The notes beneath the pieces are model-generated. The model did not search any database and had not been told where the DNA came from. It worked only from the letters and a program-made list of their open reading frames with translations. A stretch of 64,000 bases of DNA from CAWHHZ01 sp963829355 (GTDB lineage: Bacteria; Acidobacteriota; Thermoanaerobaculia; Gp7-AA8; JAHWKK01). Numbering within the stretch: the first letter of the stretch is position 1; every line of letters begins with the position of its first letter. Where the stretch lies: contig CAWHHZ010000021.1 of the NCBI GenBank assembly GCA_963829355.1, positions 186,001-250,000 on the forward strand, written 5' to 3'. Shown here piece after piece: positions 23,029 through 31,851 of the stretch. A program made the translations under genes and the position numbers.

Positions 23029-26000
23029 TCACTCGACAGGGACAGCTGCGCTGATCTCCGAGGTTCGAGCGTAGTTGCCGTCTCCATGATGTCTGGTCCA
23101 GGTGGAGGTGATCACCTGCCCCCGAAGATCGCGCTCGATCAGGACCGAGAAATGCTGAACATCTTCTTCCGGGACGCCCGGAACATAGACCTCGGCGATC
23201 AGCTCCTTTGCTTCACCGAAGCCGCTCGGGTCGGCCGCAGTGTTACGGAAGATCTCGACAACTCCACCATTCAGGCCCCACGATTCGACGATGCCTTCGA
23301 CTCGCGTTGCGTTTACGCTCTCGTCCCAGTAAGCGGAGAGTAGTACGGGATAGGGAGGCAGATTTTCCGGCCGATCGGGGTCATCGTTGAAGGTCACCGA
23401 ATCGAGACCGTAATCAATTCCGATCCCCCCGTTCGCGAAGATCGAGTTCGCCCGGATCGCGACATAGCTCTCTCCGCTCGAGATGGCGACGCCGAAGTGC
23501 GCACTGTTCGCGATGATGTTCGAGGAGATCTCCGCTTCATTCGGCTCCCTGAGATAGATACCGCTGGCGCCATTCGGAACCGGCTTCGCCGAATCTCCGG
23601 CGGCAACTCCGATCTGGTTTGCGATGATCCGAAGCGACGACTGCTCGAGAGCAGTCACCGCGCTGCGCCCATTTCCGCTGATCACGTTTGATCTGACGTC
23701 CACGACACCACCAAGAACCGACACGCCCCACCGTCCGTTCGGCGCCGGCATCTGCCCCGTTGGATCCGTTCCGATGTAGTTGTCCGCGATCATGGATCGG
23801 GAGCCGTAGTCGCCGCGCGTCGTCACGACCACCCCGTCGCGGGGAAAGCTGTTGATCGTCAGCCCACGTATGCTTCCCTGCCGGCCAGACAGCTCCAGAC
23901 CGTCCCCTTCGGTCAGCAGCGATCCGTTGAGCACAACCGCTGGTCCGATCGCATTCGCGGCGGCAATGCGTGGCTGCGTCCGTCCATCGATCTCGTAAGC
24001 TGAACGGGTGTGTGAGGGAGTTCCGGCTGGTGGCAGGGGCGTTAGAGGACGGATCACTGCGGCTCCGGCTTCAAGTTCCTCCACCGGAATGTCGAAGACG
24101 ATCTTGCAGGGAACGTCGCGACACCCTTTGTTCAGTTGTTCGATGGCCGAACGCAGCGAGCCGGGTCCGGAGTCGCTGACTGTGGTAACGGGTATCTGTT
24201 TCCAGGTTTCGAAGAACGCATAGACATGAAGCTCTCTCGGCTCGCCTTCGCCCGATGTGATCGTCGGAGATGTCGCTCCGCCGCCCCAGTACTCTGCCGG
24301 AGCGTTCACGGTGAAGGTAAAGGATTCGATCGAGCCCGCCGCGACGAGAGGAGTGTGGCAGACGATCGCCGAGTCGATCTGTCCGCACTGCCAGTGATCG
24401 CCGTGACCGGTTCCGAGCGACCATCCCTCCGGGATCGGTAGTGTCACTCGGACGTCCGGCGTGTCCAGACCGCTCTCATGTTCGAGAGTCATGTCGAATA
24501 CGATCTCGTCGCCGGGATCGGCGATCTCGGAGGTTTGTCTCAGATGTGCGTTCCAGGCTGGCTCTGCGGTGACATCGAATGCCACCACCGCCTGATTGTC
24601 CGTCGTGTTCGTATCTTCCGTCCCTGACGACACGACTGCACGGATGACCTGACGAACTGTCTCGAGCGGCGTGCGGGTCCTGATCGAGACCGAGCTCCGC
24701 TCCGCGACTTCGATCGTCCCGAGCGCGCAGCGAACTCGTCCCCCCAGGTTCGCGCATGGCTGGCTCGCATCCATCAGTGTGACAGCACCATCTGCCTGAA
24801 TCTCAACCACGACTTCCTCGGCGGTGTGAGGTCCGAGGTTGGTTACTGAGAAAGTGATGCTGTCTGACACTCCTGCGGGAACAGGATCTCCCCAGTGGGT
24901 CCCTTCGATCGAGAGGTCTGCGCCACGGGGGAGGGAGTCGGAGGGATGAATCGGTTCGCCCGCCTCTCCCTCGGATCGCGCAGCTCGACTCATCTCCGAG
25001 GTCCAGAAGTAAGCTGTGTCCCAGCCGTAGGTGATCTTCGTGCCAGTGGCTGTTACGTAGCGCCCGCTGAGGTCTCCATCGTGACGAAGTTCAAAGCTGT
25101 TGTCGGCTGCGACGGGCACTTCTCCGATCGGGATCTGAGCTTCGCCGTAGCCGGATGGATCGGGAGCGTCACTCGCGAAGATCTCCACTACATTCTGGTT
25201 CGCAAACGGAGAGCTCCATGTGCCACGGATCGCTGTGATCCCGCTGTCCGCGTCGAACCGCACGGAGGTGATGACCGGAACAGGTGGAGCGTGGGGTGAG
25301 ATACCCTGGGGGCTCACTCCATCGAGACCGTGATCGATGGCAAGCCCACCATTGCCGAAGATTGAGTTTCCTCGAATCCTCACACTCCCGGCATCGCGCG
25401 CTGTGCCCACTCCTGCATGCCCATTGAATGCGATGACGTTCTTCTGCACCAGGGCTTGCGTCGCTCCAGGTCCGAAGTAGATGCCGCTTGCACCGTTCGG
25501 CAATGGCCGCAGCTCCGGACCGGCAGCGACTCCGATCCGGTTTCCGATCATACGAACCTCAGTGTGGCCGATGACGAAAACTCCGCTCCGGTTGTTTCCG
25601 CTGATGAGGTTGTTGTTGAGTTCAATGGGAGGATACGTGGACGCGTCTGATGTGACGGTCACGCCTCGCAGCCCATTCGGTACGGGATGGCTTCCCGTAG
25701 CATCCGCCCCGATGAAACAGTTCTCGATCGTCCCTGGGGCAGCAACCAGCACGCCGTTTCGGGGGAAACCGTTGACCACGACGTTACGGACTGTGAACCG
25801 CTGGTGCGATGATTCCTGGCCGAACTCGAAACCGTTTCCTTCGTGGAGCAGGGAACCATTGATCTCGATTTCAGGACCATCGGCGTTCGTGTCCCCGATC
25901 CGCTCGGTCTGTGTCGCCCCCTCAATCGTGATGCCGCCAATGACGATAGCCGGGAGTGGCGTCAGTGGCTGAATGGTCTGGACCGGTCGACCGTCGTACG

Positions 26001-26919
26001 GAATCTCGAAGACGATCCGGCAGGGAGGTCCTGTGCCACACTCAGTGTTCGCCGTCTCGATTGCCTTACGCAACGAACCTTCCCCATCATCGTGTTTGTT
26101 CTTCACCGCCAGCTCGCGGAACATCGACAGGGGAAGGATCGAGTGATCATTGTTACCGAAGACGCCGTCCCGGGTCGTCAGGGTCACGCGTTCCTGGTGG
26201 AGTGAGCCGTCAGTCTCTTCCGGCGCTTCAAGATCGAACTCCACCCGTTCGGCGGCTTTCCCCTCGAGGTCTCCCATCGAACACGCGACCTCTCGACCGT
26301 CGGTCGTGCAGTGCAGAGACGGGGACAGGGAGCGGCTGAAGCTCCACCCCTCCGGGAGGTGAAATGAGAAACGAACGTCACGCGCATCGAATGAACTGTC
26401 GTTGAAGAGGCTCGCCTCGAACCGGACCGTCTCTCCGGGCGCTGCCGGTACCTCACCGCTGATCCAGAAGCGGAGCGAGGGGGCACGGACCGTGGTGATC
26501 TTTGTGAAGATGTGGTTGTTTCGAGGGGCGGGATCATGGACCGGCGATGAAACGCTCGCTTGGAGGGTGACTTCGCCAGGGAACGTCACGTCCAGGATCT
26601 CGACAGCCAGCCCGATACTGTCGGAGACGTCCGCTCCCAGGACCGGGAAGAAACACCCTTCCGGCGAGATGTGAGGGCAGTTGGTCCACCGGAGAGTCCC
26701 GGCGCTGGAACGCACTGAAACCAGGACATCCCGAGCCGGATCCGGACCCTCGTTTCGAAGAGTCCACCCCCACTGGCGCGCTGGATCGTTGGTCGTGAAC
26801 AGGCGAGACCCATCCAGCGACAGATCGGCATGTGTCTGCTGGGCAGTGACAGTAACGGGAATGACCAGGAGAGCGGACGAAAGAAGGAGAAGGCGGGAAA
26901 GGCGTGAGATCTCGAACAT
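23029..26919 (-). CDS. Secreted DUF11/parallel beta-helix protein, internal duplication
   Basis: About 1296 residues with a signal peptide (SRLLLLSSALLVIPVTVTAQ). It is built as two similar halves. Half one: two DUF11-like beta-sandwich domains (about residues 25-265), then a right-handed beta-helix (275-640) opening with GEGSLRKAIETANTECG. Half two: two DUF11-like domains (665-900) and a beta-helix (910-1296) opening with GPGSLRSAIEQLNKGC. Matching pairs include GRPVQTIQPLTPLP/GAAVIRPLTPLP, NCFIGADATG/DNYIGTDPTG and PNGASGIY in both. Cell-surface or secreted polysaccharide-binding is likely; no catalytic site is visible. No anchor domain at the C-terminus. The start has a poor ribosome site. 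Confidence 0.8.
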   Translation of the reverse strand: MFEISRLSRLLLLSSALLVIPVTVTAQQTHADLSLDGSRLFTTNDPARQWGWTLRNEGPDPARDVLVSVRSSAGTLRWTNCPHISPEGCFFPVLGADVSDSIGLAVEILDVTFPGEVTLQASVSSPVHDPAPRNNHIFTKITTVRAPSLRFWISGEVPAAPGETVRFEASLFNDSSFDARDVRFSFHLPEGWSFSRSLSPSLHCTTDGREVACSMGDLEGKAAERVEFDLEAPEETDGSLHQERVTLTTRDGVFGNNDHSILPLSMFRELAVKNKHDDGEGSLRKAIETANTECGTGPPCRIVFEIPYDGRPVQTIQPLTPLPAIVIGGITIEGATQTERIGDTNADGPEIEINGSLLHEGNGFEFGQESSHQRFTVRNVVVNGFPRNGVLVAAPGTIENCFIGADATGSHPVPNGLRGVTVTSDASTYPPIELNNNLISGNNRSGVFVIGHTEVRMIGNRIGVAAGPELRPLPNGASGIYFGPGATQALVQKNVIAFNGHAGVGTARDAGSVRIRGNSIFGNGGLAIDHGLDGVSPQGISPHAPPVPVITSVRFDADSGITAIRGTWSSPFANQNVVEIFASDAPDPSGYGEAQIPIGEVPVAADNSFELRHDGDLSGRYVTATGTKITYGWDTAYFWTSEMSRAARSEGEAGEPIHPSDSLPRGADLSIEGTHWGDPVPAGVSDSITFSVTNLGPHTAEEVVVEIQADGAVTLMDASQPCANLGGRVRCALGTIEVAERSSVSIRTRTPLETVRQVIRAVVSSGTEDTNTTDNQAVVAFDVTAEPAWNAHLRQTSEIADPGDEIVFDMTLEHESGLDTPDVRVTLPIPEGWSLGTGHGDHWQCGQIDSAIVCHTPLVAAGSIESFTFTVNAPAEYWGGGATSPTITSGEGEPRELHVYAFFETWKQIPVTTVSDSGPGSLRSAIEQLNKGCRDVPCKIVFDIPVEELEAGAAVIRPLTPLPPAGTPSHTRSAYEIDGRTQPRIAAANAIGPAVVLNGSLLTEGDGLELSGRQGSIRGLTINSFPRDGVVVTTRGDYGSRSMIADNYIGTDPTGQMPAPNGRWGVSVLGGVVDVRSNVISGNGRSAVTALEQSSLRIIANQIGVAAGDSAKPVPNGASGIYLREPNEAEISSNIIANSAHFGVAISSGESYVAIRANSIFANGGIGIDYGLDSVTFNDDPDRPENLPPYPVLLSAYWDESVNATRVEGIVESWGLNGGVVEIFRNTAADPSGFGEAKELIAEVYVPGVPEEDVQHFSVLIERDLRGQVITSTWTRHHGDGNYARTSEISAAVPVE

Positions 26920-27117
26920 CAATGGAATGGTACGTCTCGTGGAACTTGATCGTCTAGGAGAACAGGACTTCCACATTCCAGGCGCCTGCTTCGCAGACAT
27001 TTGAGTCACCATCTTCCTCGGAGTTTGCGACCCGCGCCTGTTTCAATACAGGCACCCGGTGCTCGGGCAATTCGTGCGGAGCTAGACGCAGATCCCGCCT
27101 AATCCGTATCTTCTGGT

Positions 27118-28254
27118 GTGCTGACGAGAACGCTTGCCGCGCTGGTGATGACCGTGTTGGCGCTGCCGGCGTTCGGCGAATGGGAAGTTCCTCACTATCA
27201 AATCGAGGTCGGGGAGAGTCGCGAGATCGAAGTCCGGCTCGTCAGCGCGATGACCGGGTACTTTGCGGTGTCGGGTCGTCCTGACGTTCTTTACGTTTAC
27301 GGTTCCGATGATCTGGCAGGCCCGCAGGCTTGTGCTTTGGTGAGAGGGCTGTCGCCGGGGGTGGCGGAGATATACGTCCCGTTGCCAATCATGGGACGAG
27401 CTCGAGGCTCCACCCAGGGAGCGGTGGTGGAGGTCGTCGAGGGGACGACAGATAGACCGAATGTTGAAATGACGCGTCGACGCGCAACAGCCTCACGAGC
27501 TCTGCTGAGCTCCTTCGACAAGGTCCTCTTCGTTGCGGCACATCCGGATGACGAGCTACTCGCCGCGCCTCTCCTCGGTGCTCTTTGCCTCCGCTCCCGT
27601 GCGAGCTGCGCTCTGCTCAGCGTGACGGAGGGGGAGCTGGGATGCGACGACCCGGAATCGTGCAGTCAGATACGACGGGACGAGTTGCAGAAAAGCGCAA
27701 GCTTCCTCAACCTCGAGGCTACGACCTGGTCGTGGCCGGACGGTGGGGGCTGCGTGGCGAGCAGCAGCGGCTGTGGATGGGAGGATCAGGCGGGCGGACG
27801 CGATGTCCTGGTCGCACAGCTGCGCAATTTCATCGAGCAATCCGGAGCGGACCTCGTTCTGACTCTGGACCCTCGTCACGGTTCCACCTGCCATCCGGAC
27901 CACCGCGCCATTGGGGCGTTGACCATCGAGGCGGTCAGAGAGATGGAGAGTCCGCCGCAGCTCTGGCTCAACGAAACGGTTCTGAGCGGCGGCGACGTGG
28001 GATCGTTCAAGTTCCGCTCCTTCGGAGATGATCGCTCCTTCATTCCGGTTCGCGCCGACCTCTCCGTCGGGTGCTCGCTCAGCGGCTGGGAGTTGGTCCA
28101 CCAGGTGGCACGACGACACAAGAGCCAGTTCGGCGAACAGGAGCGGGCCGCCCTCCGGCAAATCGAGACGAACGGTTTCGTCAGTTTCTCGTGGCGAGTC
28201 TTGACGCCCGACTTTACGTGGCCGCTCGTGAACAATTGTCCATTCGCGTTCTGA
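27118..28254 (+). CDS. PIG-L family N-deacetylase, secreted
   Basis: 378-residue protein. After a signal peptide (LAALVMTVLALPAFG) comes a beta-rich domain of about 110 residues (HYQIEVGESREIEVRLV...GVAEIYVPLP), then a PIG-L/LmbE deacetylase domain. The metal site AHPDDE (about residue 141) and the second histidines in HGSTCHPDHRA are present. Family enzymes remove acetyl groups from N-acetylglucosamine conjugates, using zinc. Several cysteines (GCDDPESC, GGGCVASSSGCGW) are consistent with an oxidising, extracytoplasmic location. GTG start. The N-terminal extension is unusual; it may bind the glycan substrate. Confidence 0.85.
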   Translation: MLTRTLAALVMTVLALPAFGEWEVPHYQIEVGESREIEVRLVSAMTGYFAVSGRPDVLYVYGSDDLAGPQACALVRGLSPGVAEIYVPLPIMGRARGSTQGAVVEVVEGTTDRPNVEMTRRRATASRALLSSFDKVLFVAAHPDDELLAAPLLGALCLRSRASCALLSVTEGELGCDDPESCSQIRRDELQKSASFLNLEATTWSWPDGGGCVASSSGCGWEDQAGGRDVLVAQLRNFIEQSGADLVLTLDPRHGSTCHPDHRAIGALTIEAVREMESPPQLWLNETVLSGGDVGSFKFRSFGDDRSFIPVRADLSVGCSLSGWELVHQVARRHKSQFGEQERAALRQIETNGFVSFSWRVLTPDFTWPLVNNCPFAF

Positions 28255-28376
28255 TGCCCTGTTGAAGGCGTCTGGTGGTTCTACGTACGTTCGACTGGTG
28301 CCTGATCATCTCGCTCGCAGGCTGCATCATCCTCACTGTTTCGAGCGCCCGGCACGGGGCGCGAGGAGGGGACCGC

Positions 28377-28466
28377 TCACGTGGGGACGCCGAGGCGGGG
28401 AAGGATCCATAGCTGGAGAGCGAAGTAGATCCCGAAGATCGCTGCGATCAATAGAACGTCATTCAT
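28377..28466 (-). CDS. Single-helix membrane microprotein
   Basis: 29-residue open frame in the 374-bp gap between the deacetylase and the methyltransferase: MNDVLLIAAIFGIYFALQLW followed by ILPRLGVPT and TGA. It is one hydrophobic helix with a short, basic-proline tail, coherent codon use and an ATG. There is no Shine-Dalgarno site, but TATAGAT (28473-28479 on this strand) sits just before the ATG, as for leaderless transcripts. Downstream of the TGA is a 6-bp perfect stem (GCGCCC/GGGCGC). Could be chance; an alternative reading of the TGA is given in the findings. Confidence 0.4.
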   Translation of the reverse strand: MNDVLLIAAIFGIYFALQLWILPRLGVPT

Positions 28467-28513
28467 CACTATCTATAACTGTATGCACATTGAGTAATTC
28501 CTCGTGAATGGAG

Positions 28514-28570
28514 GTGGGGGTCGGGCGTCCCCGCCCGATGATCACCCGGCGTCCCCGCCGGGTGACGAAC
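28514..28570. repeat. GC-rich double-hairpin repeat, copy 2
   Basis: TCGGGCGTCCCCGCCCGA and TCACCCGGCGTCCCCGCCGG...TGA are two adjacent palindromes ending TGACGAAC. Same element as at 22946-22994. Lies 60 bases upstream of the rlmI-like start. Confidence 0.75.
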
Positions 28571-28628
28571 GCCGAGTCGTCTTTCAACTCGCTTCCTCCC
28601 GCAGGAGTTTCCGCGTTACCCTTGTCAT

Positions 28629-29804
28629 GTGAAGAAGCTGATCATTCAACGCGGACGCGAAAAGTCGCTGATGCACCGTCATCCATGGGTGTTCTCTGGC
28701 GCAATCGCCTCGGTCGTGGGCAATCCGGGCGCGGGCGACACGGTGAGGCTCGAGAGCAGCGATGGGGGCTTCCTCGGCTGGGGGTCGTACTCTCCCGAGT
28801 CGAAGATAAGAGCTCGCATCGTGAGCTTCGACGAGGACCGGCCACTCGATGAGGCTCTCATTCGCGAGCGGGTGCGTGCCTCGGTAGAACGCCGCTCTCC
28901 CCTCACTGTCACCGACGCGATGCGCCTGGTCTTTTCCGAGTCCGACGAGCTCCCGGGACTCATCGTGGACCGGTATGGGGATTGGCTGGTCTGCCAGTTT
29001 CTCAGCACGGGCGCAGAGGCATGGAAGAATGTGATTCTCGACGAGCTCGAGTCGCTCCTCTCGCCCCGAGGCATCTACGAACGGTCCGACTCGGACGTCC
29101 GGATCAAGGAGGGTCTCGAGCCGCGCAAGGGGTTGCTCCGAGGGGAGGAGCCTCCCGGGCTGATCGAGATCTACGAATCGATGATGAAGTACCTCGTGGA
29201 TGTTCGTGAGGGGCACAAGACCGGCTTCTATCTCGATCAGAGAGAGAACCGCGCCGCCGTGGCTCTCTTCTCCCGCGGGCGGCGTGTCCTGAACGCGTTC
29301 TCCTACACGGGCGGCTTCGGCATTGCCGCCGCGGTCGGAGGCGCGGAATCGGTCGTGAATGTCGACGTGTCGGTTCCCGCACTGGAGATCGCTGAGCAGA
29401 CTGCCCGGCTGAACCGCATCGATCCCGATCGCTTTACGACGGTCGAAGCGGATGTGTTCAAGCAGCTCCGGCTGCACCGTGACAAGGCTGACCAGTTCGA
29501 TCTGATCATTCTCGATCCGCCGAAATTCGCGGAGTCGAGAAGCACGGTTGACAAGGCGTGCCGGGGCTACAAGGACATCAATCTCATCGCGCTGAAGCTT
29601 CTCGCCGAGGGTGGTTTGCTTTTTACGTTCTCATGCTCGGGAGCTGTCGATCCGCTCCTGTTTCAGAAGGTTGTTGCAGGGGCCGCCGTGGACGCCAAAC
29701 GTCATGCGCGAATCGTGAGGACTCTCGATCAGCCGAGCGATCATCCGATCTCTCTCGCGATGCCGGAGAGTCGGTATCTGAAGGGGCTGATCGTGCAGGT
29801 TTAG
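28629..29804 (+). CDS. rlmI: RlmI-like 23S rRNA methyltransferase
   Basis: 391-residue class I methyltransferase with an N-terminal PUA domain (IIQRGREKSLMHRHPWVFSG...FLGWGSYSPESKIRARI, residues 1-75), a central EEHEE-like region and a C-terminal Rossmann domain (VLNAFSYTGGFGIAAAVGGA, NVDVS, LIILDPPKFAES). The FSCSGAVD motif contains the cysteine used by m5C methyltransferases. RlmI makes m5C1962 in 23S rRNA; the family also contains RlmK-like and RNA m5C enzymes, so the exact site is inferred. Start is a GTG; an overlapping ATG two bases earlier is out of frame. Followed directly by a CGTCAGT repeat array. Confidence 0.88.
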   Translation: MKKLIIQRGREKSLMHRHPWVFSGAIASVVGNPGAGDTVRLESSDGGFLGWGSYSPESKIRARIVSFDEDRPLDEALIRERVRASVERRSPLTVTDAMRLVFSESDELPGLIVDRYGDWLVCQFLSTGAEAWKNVILDELESLLSPRGIYERSDSDVRIKEGLEPRKGLLRGEEPPGLIEIYESMMKYLVDVREGHKTGFYLDQRENRAAVALFSRGRRVLNAFSYTGGFGIAAAVGGAESVVNVDVSVPALEIAEQTARLNRIDPDRFTTVEADVFKQLRLHRDKADQFDLIILDPPKFAESRSTVDKACRGYKDINLIALKLLAEGGLLFTFSCSGAVDPLLFQKVVAGAAVDAKRHARIVRTLDQPSDHPISLAMPESRYLKGLIVQV

Positions 29805-29868
29805 TCGTCAGTCGTCAGTCGTCAGTCGTCAGTCAGTAGTCGTTAGTCATTAGTCGTTGATCATTGAT
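29802..29868. repeat. (CGTCAGT)n heptamer array
   Basis: Starts at the rlmI stop (TTTAGTCGTCAG) and runs with a 7-bp period, degenerating into CGTTAGT/CATTAGT/CGTTGAT. The same heptamer, as an inverted pair, flanks 46888-46953. Confidence 0.75.
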
Positions 29869-29917
29869 CCAGGGCGCCAGCAAGGCGGCGACTGGAGTGA
29901 GCTCGAAGGAGACAGAG

Positions 29918-30157
29918 ATGAAATCATCTGACAGGAAGTTGAAGAAGATCGGGCCGGTCATCACGGCTCCGGTTGCGGCAGCGGCGGTTTCGTCAGGGGG
30001 GACCGCCACGGGTGCGCTGGCCATCGGCGCGCTGGCGATCGGGGCCTTCGCACTCGGTACGATGGCGATCAATCGGGTGTACGTGAAACGTCTGCGACTG
30101 GGATATGTCGAGATCGAGCACCTGAAGGTGAAGAAGCTCGAGATCGACGACGAATGA
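29918..30157 (+). CDS. Small pentapeptide-repeat-like protein
   Basis: 79 residues. The ATG at 29918 has an AAGGAG site eleven bases upstream. After a basic, then Ala/Ser/Gly-rich N-terminus, residues about 35-79 read as nine consecutive pentapeptides: GALAI, GALAI, GAFAL, GTMAI, NRVYV, KRLRL, GYVEI, EHLKV, KKLEI. Each has a hydrophobic residue at positions 3 and 5, the pattern of a quadrilateral beta-helix as in pentapeptide-repeat proteins, though positions are shifted from the A(D/N)LxX consensus. The first pentapeptides are hydrophobic enough to lie in or on a membrane; the last are charged. Family not recognised. Confidence 0.7.
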   Translation: MKSSDRKLKKIGPVITAPVAAAAVSSGGTATGALAIGALAIGAFALGTMAINRVYVKRLRLGYVEIEHLKVKKLEIDDE

Positions 30158-30209
30158 GCGAGGTGGCGGGCGCGTCGTCTCATCACCACATCGATAGCCG
30201 TAGCTCATC

Positions 30210-31211
30210 ATGAGACGGATCATTCTCACTGTGCTTCTCGCAGCTGTACCCCTGTTCGGTCAGGAGGTGTTCGAGGAGCGTGTAGACGTCGAGCGGGTGA
30301 TCATCGACGCCTACATCACCGATCACCGGGGCAACCCGGTCAAGGGGCTCACTCCCGATGATCTCGAGGTTCGGATCGGAGGAGAGTTGGCGGAGATCGA
30401 AGCGGTCGACTGGATCCCGGTGGAGGAACGGATGACCGTGTCCGGCTCGGAAGAGCCTGTGGTCGTGCGGCAGGGGCGTCTGATTGTTCTCTTCTTTCAG
30501 ACTGACTTCGGCAGAAACAAGGCGCGGCTCAGCGGTCACATGAAGATCATCCCGCGGGCGAAGGCTTTCCTGGATGTCCTCAATCCCTCCGATCTCGTTG
30601 CAGTGGTGCAGTTCGACTCGCACCTGAAGGTCCGGTGCGATTTTACGAATGATCGCGACGTGCTGGAACGCACGATCACGCAGTCTCTGGTGATCGACGA
30701 GCCCGACCCGATTCCGGCGAGCGAGGATGTATCGCTCCTCGAATACTTTGATTCTGGTGCCGCCCGGAAAGCCGCCGATCCAGAGCGAGCGCTCGTGATA
30801 CTCGCGAGTGCTCTGAGCCACATTCATGGGGCGAAAGCGCTGGTGATGTTCGGCTATGGACTCGGAATCCAGACGAAAGGCCAGGTGAGCACGCGGCCCG
30901 GTTATCAGCTTGCGCGCAGGTTGCTCGAAACCTCACGGACCACTGTATTCGCGCTCGACATCACCGAGGCGGACTACCATACGCTCGAGGCGGGGCTGAA
31001 GACGGTGGCGGGGGACACGGGAGGGTTCTACGCCAGCACGTACCAGTTTCCCTCAATCGCGCTCGAACGCCTCGCCAACACGCTTCAGGGCCGCTACGAG
31101 ATCGTGGTCAAACGGCCGGACATCAGTATCGGGCGGCAAGATGTGGATGTCCGGGTGGACCGGCGCGACGTCTATGTCCAGGTGCCGCGTTCGCTCCTGA
31201 TCACGGAGTAG
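30210..31211 (+). CDS. VWFA-related acidobacterial-type protein
   Basis: 333-residue exported protein. Signal peptide RRIILTVLLAAVPLFGQ, then the family's N-terminal beta domain (VDVERVIIDAYITDHRGNPV, GLTPDDLEVRIGG) and a von Willebrand A-like domain whose first strand is RLIVLFFQTDFG. The Asp of the metal site is replaced: the usual D-x-S-x-S reads QTDFGRNK, so the MIDAS is probably not functional. Family members are numerous in Acidobacteriota and of unknown function, thought to act at the cell envelope. Stands alone on the plus strand, followed by a palindromic repeat. Confidence 0.85.
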   Translation: MRRIILTVLLAAVPLFGQEVFEERVDVERVIIDAYITDHRGNPVKGLTPDDLEVRIGGELAEIEAVDWIPVEERMTVSGSEEPVVVRQGRLIVLFFQTDFGRNKARLSGHMKIIPRAKAFLDVLNPSDLVAVVQFDSHLKVRCDFTNDRDVLERTITQSLVIDEPDPIPASEDVSLLEYFDSGAARKAADPERALVILASALSHIHGAKALVMFGYGLGIQTKGQVSTRPGYQLARRLLETSRTTVFALDITEADYHTLEAGLKTVAGDTGGFYASTYQFPSIALERLANTLQGRYEIVVKRPDISIGRQDVDVRVDRRDVYVQVPRSLLITE

Positions 31212-31276
31212 GAACAGCCTGTCATCCTGAGCGGGGGAATGGCGCTGCTTCGCTACGCCAATGGAGTGAAATGAAC

Positions 31277-31404
31277 TGTCATCCTGAGCCGCCGGATCCC
31301 GCGAAGCGGGAGTAGGACGGTCGAAGGATCTCGTGGAGCCTACCGGCCCGAAGTTCGGCTAGAGTCAGGACGTACCCGATCCTTCGCTGCGCTCAGGATG
31401 ACAG
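31277..31404. repeat. 128-bp palindromic repeat, copy 1 (left of cheB block)
   Basis: Begins TGTCATCCTGAGCCGCCGG, contains CCCGCGAAGCGGG and CCCGAAGTTCGG hairpins, ends CGCTCAGGATGACAG. A nearly identical copy in the same orientation lies at 32586-32714, so the two bracket the minus-strand cheB genes. Confidence 0.85.
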
Positions 31405-31427
31405 CGCGTGTCTGCCCAGACGGTGCT

Positions 31428-31808
31428 CTACTCGCTACGCTGCTGTTCCGGCTCCTCGTCGCGTCTGGTCAGGACCCGGCGGATCACTTCTGCTCTATCG
31501 TCTGCTTTTCTGGCGCGCTCGTCGAATCGATCGGACGACCATCGGTTTCCGCGGTCACGCTCGCGAACTGAGAGCCTGCGCGAGAGCGATGCACTCTCGT
31601 CGAGTATGTTGAGCGCCGTCCAGAGCGCTTCCTCGACGTCGTCATTCTGAGCCTGAACCATCGTCTCGGTCGAGTATGCATGTCCGATCCGGCAGCGGAA
31701 GCGAAGAACACTGTGATCCTCGAGCTCCCAGAGCACACCTCCGCAGTCTGGACAGGAAAATCCCGAGGGCTCGCCGGGATGATTCAGATTCTTCAGCTCA
31801 TCAGACAT
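31428..31808 (-). CDS. Stand-alone zinc-ribbon/helical domain of CheB type
   Basis: 126 residues. The part GFSCPDCGGVLWELEDHSVL then FRCRIGHAYS has a CPDCGG...CRIGH zinc-ribbon-like motif, followed by VEEALWTALNILDESASLSRRL. This is the C-terminal domain that many environmental CheB proteins carry after the methylesterase. Here it is a separate gene: ATG at 31808 has a perfect GGAGG eight bases upstream, 44 bases after the CheB stop. The frame remains open further upstream, so a frameshifted fusion is the alternative. Function of this domain is unknown. Confidence 0.75.
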   Translation of the reverse strand: MSDELKNLNHPGEPSGFSCPDCGGVLWELEDHSVLRFRCRIGHAYSTETMVQAQNDDVEEALWTALNILDESASLSRRLSVRERDRGNRWSSDRFDERARKADDRAEVIRRVLTRRDEEPEQQRSE

Positions 31809-31851
31809 ATTGAGCACCTCCGATTCCTGTTCAAATGGCACCAGATCCCCG

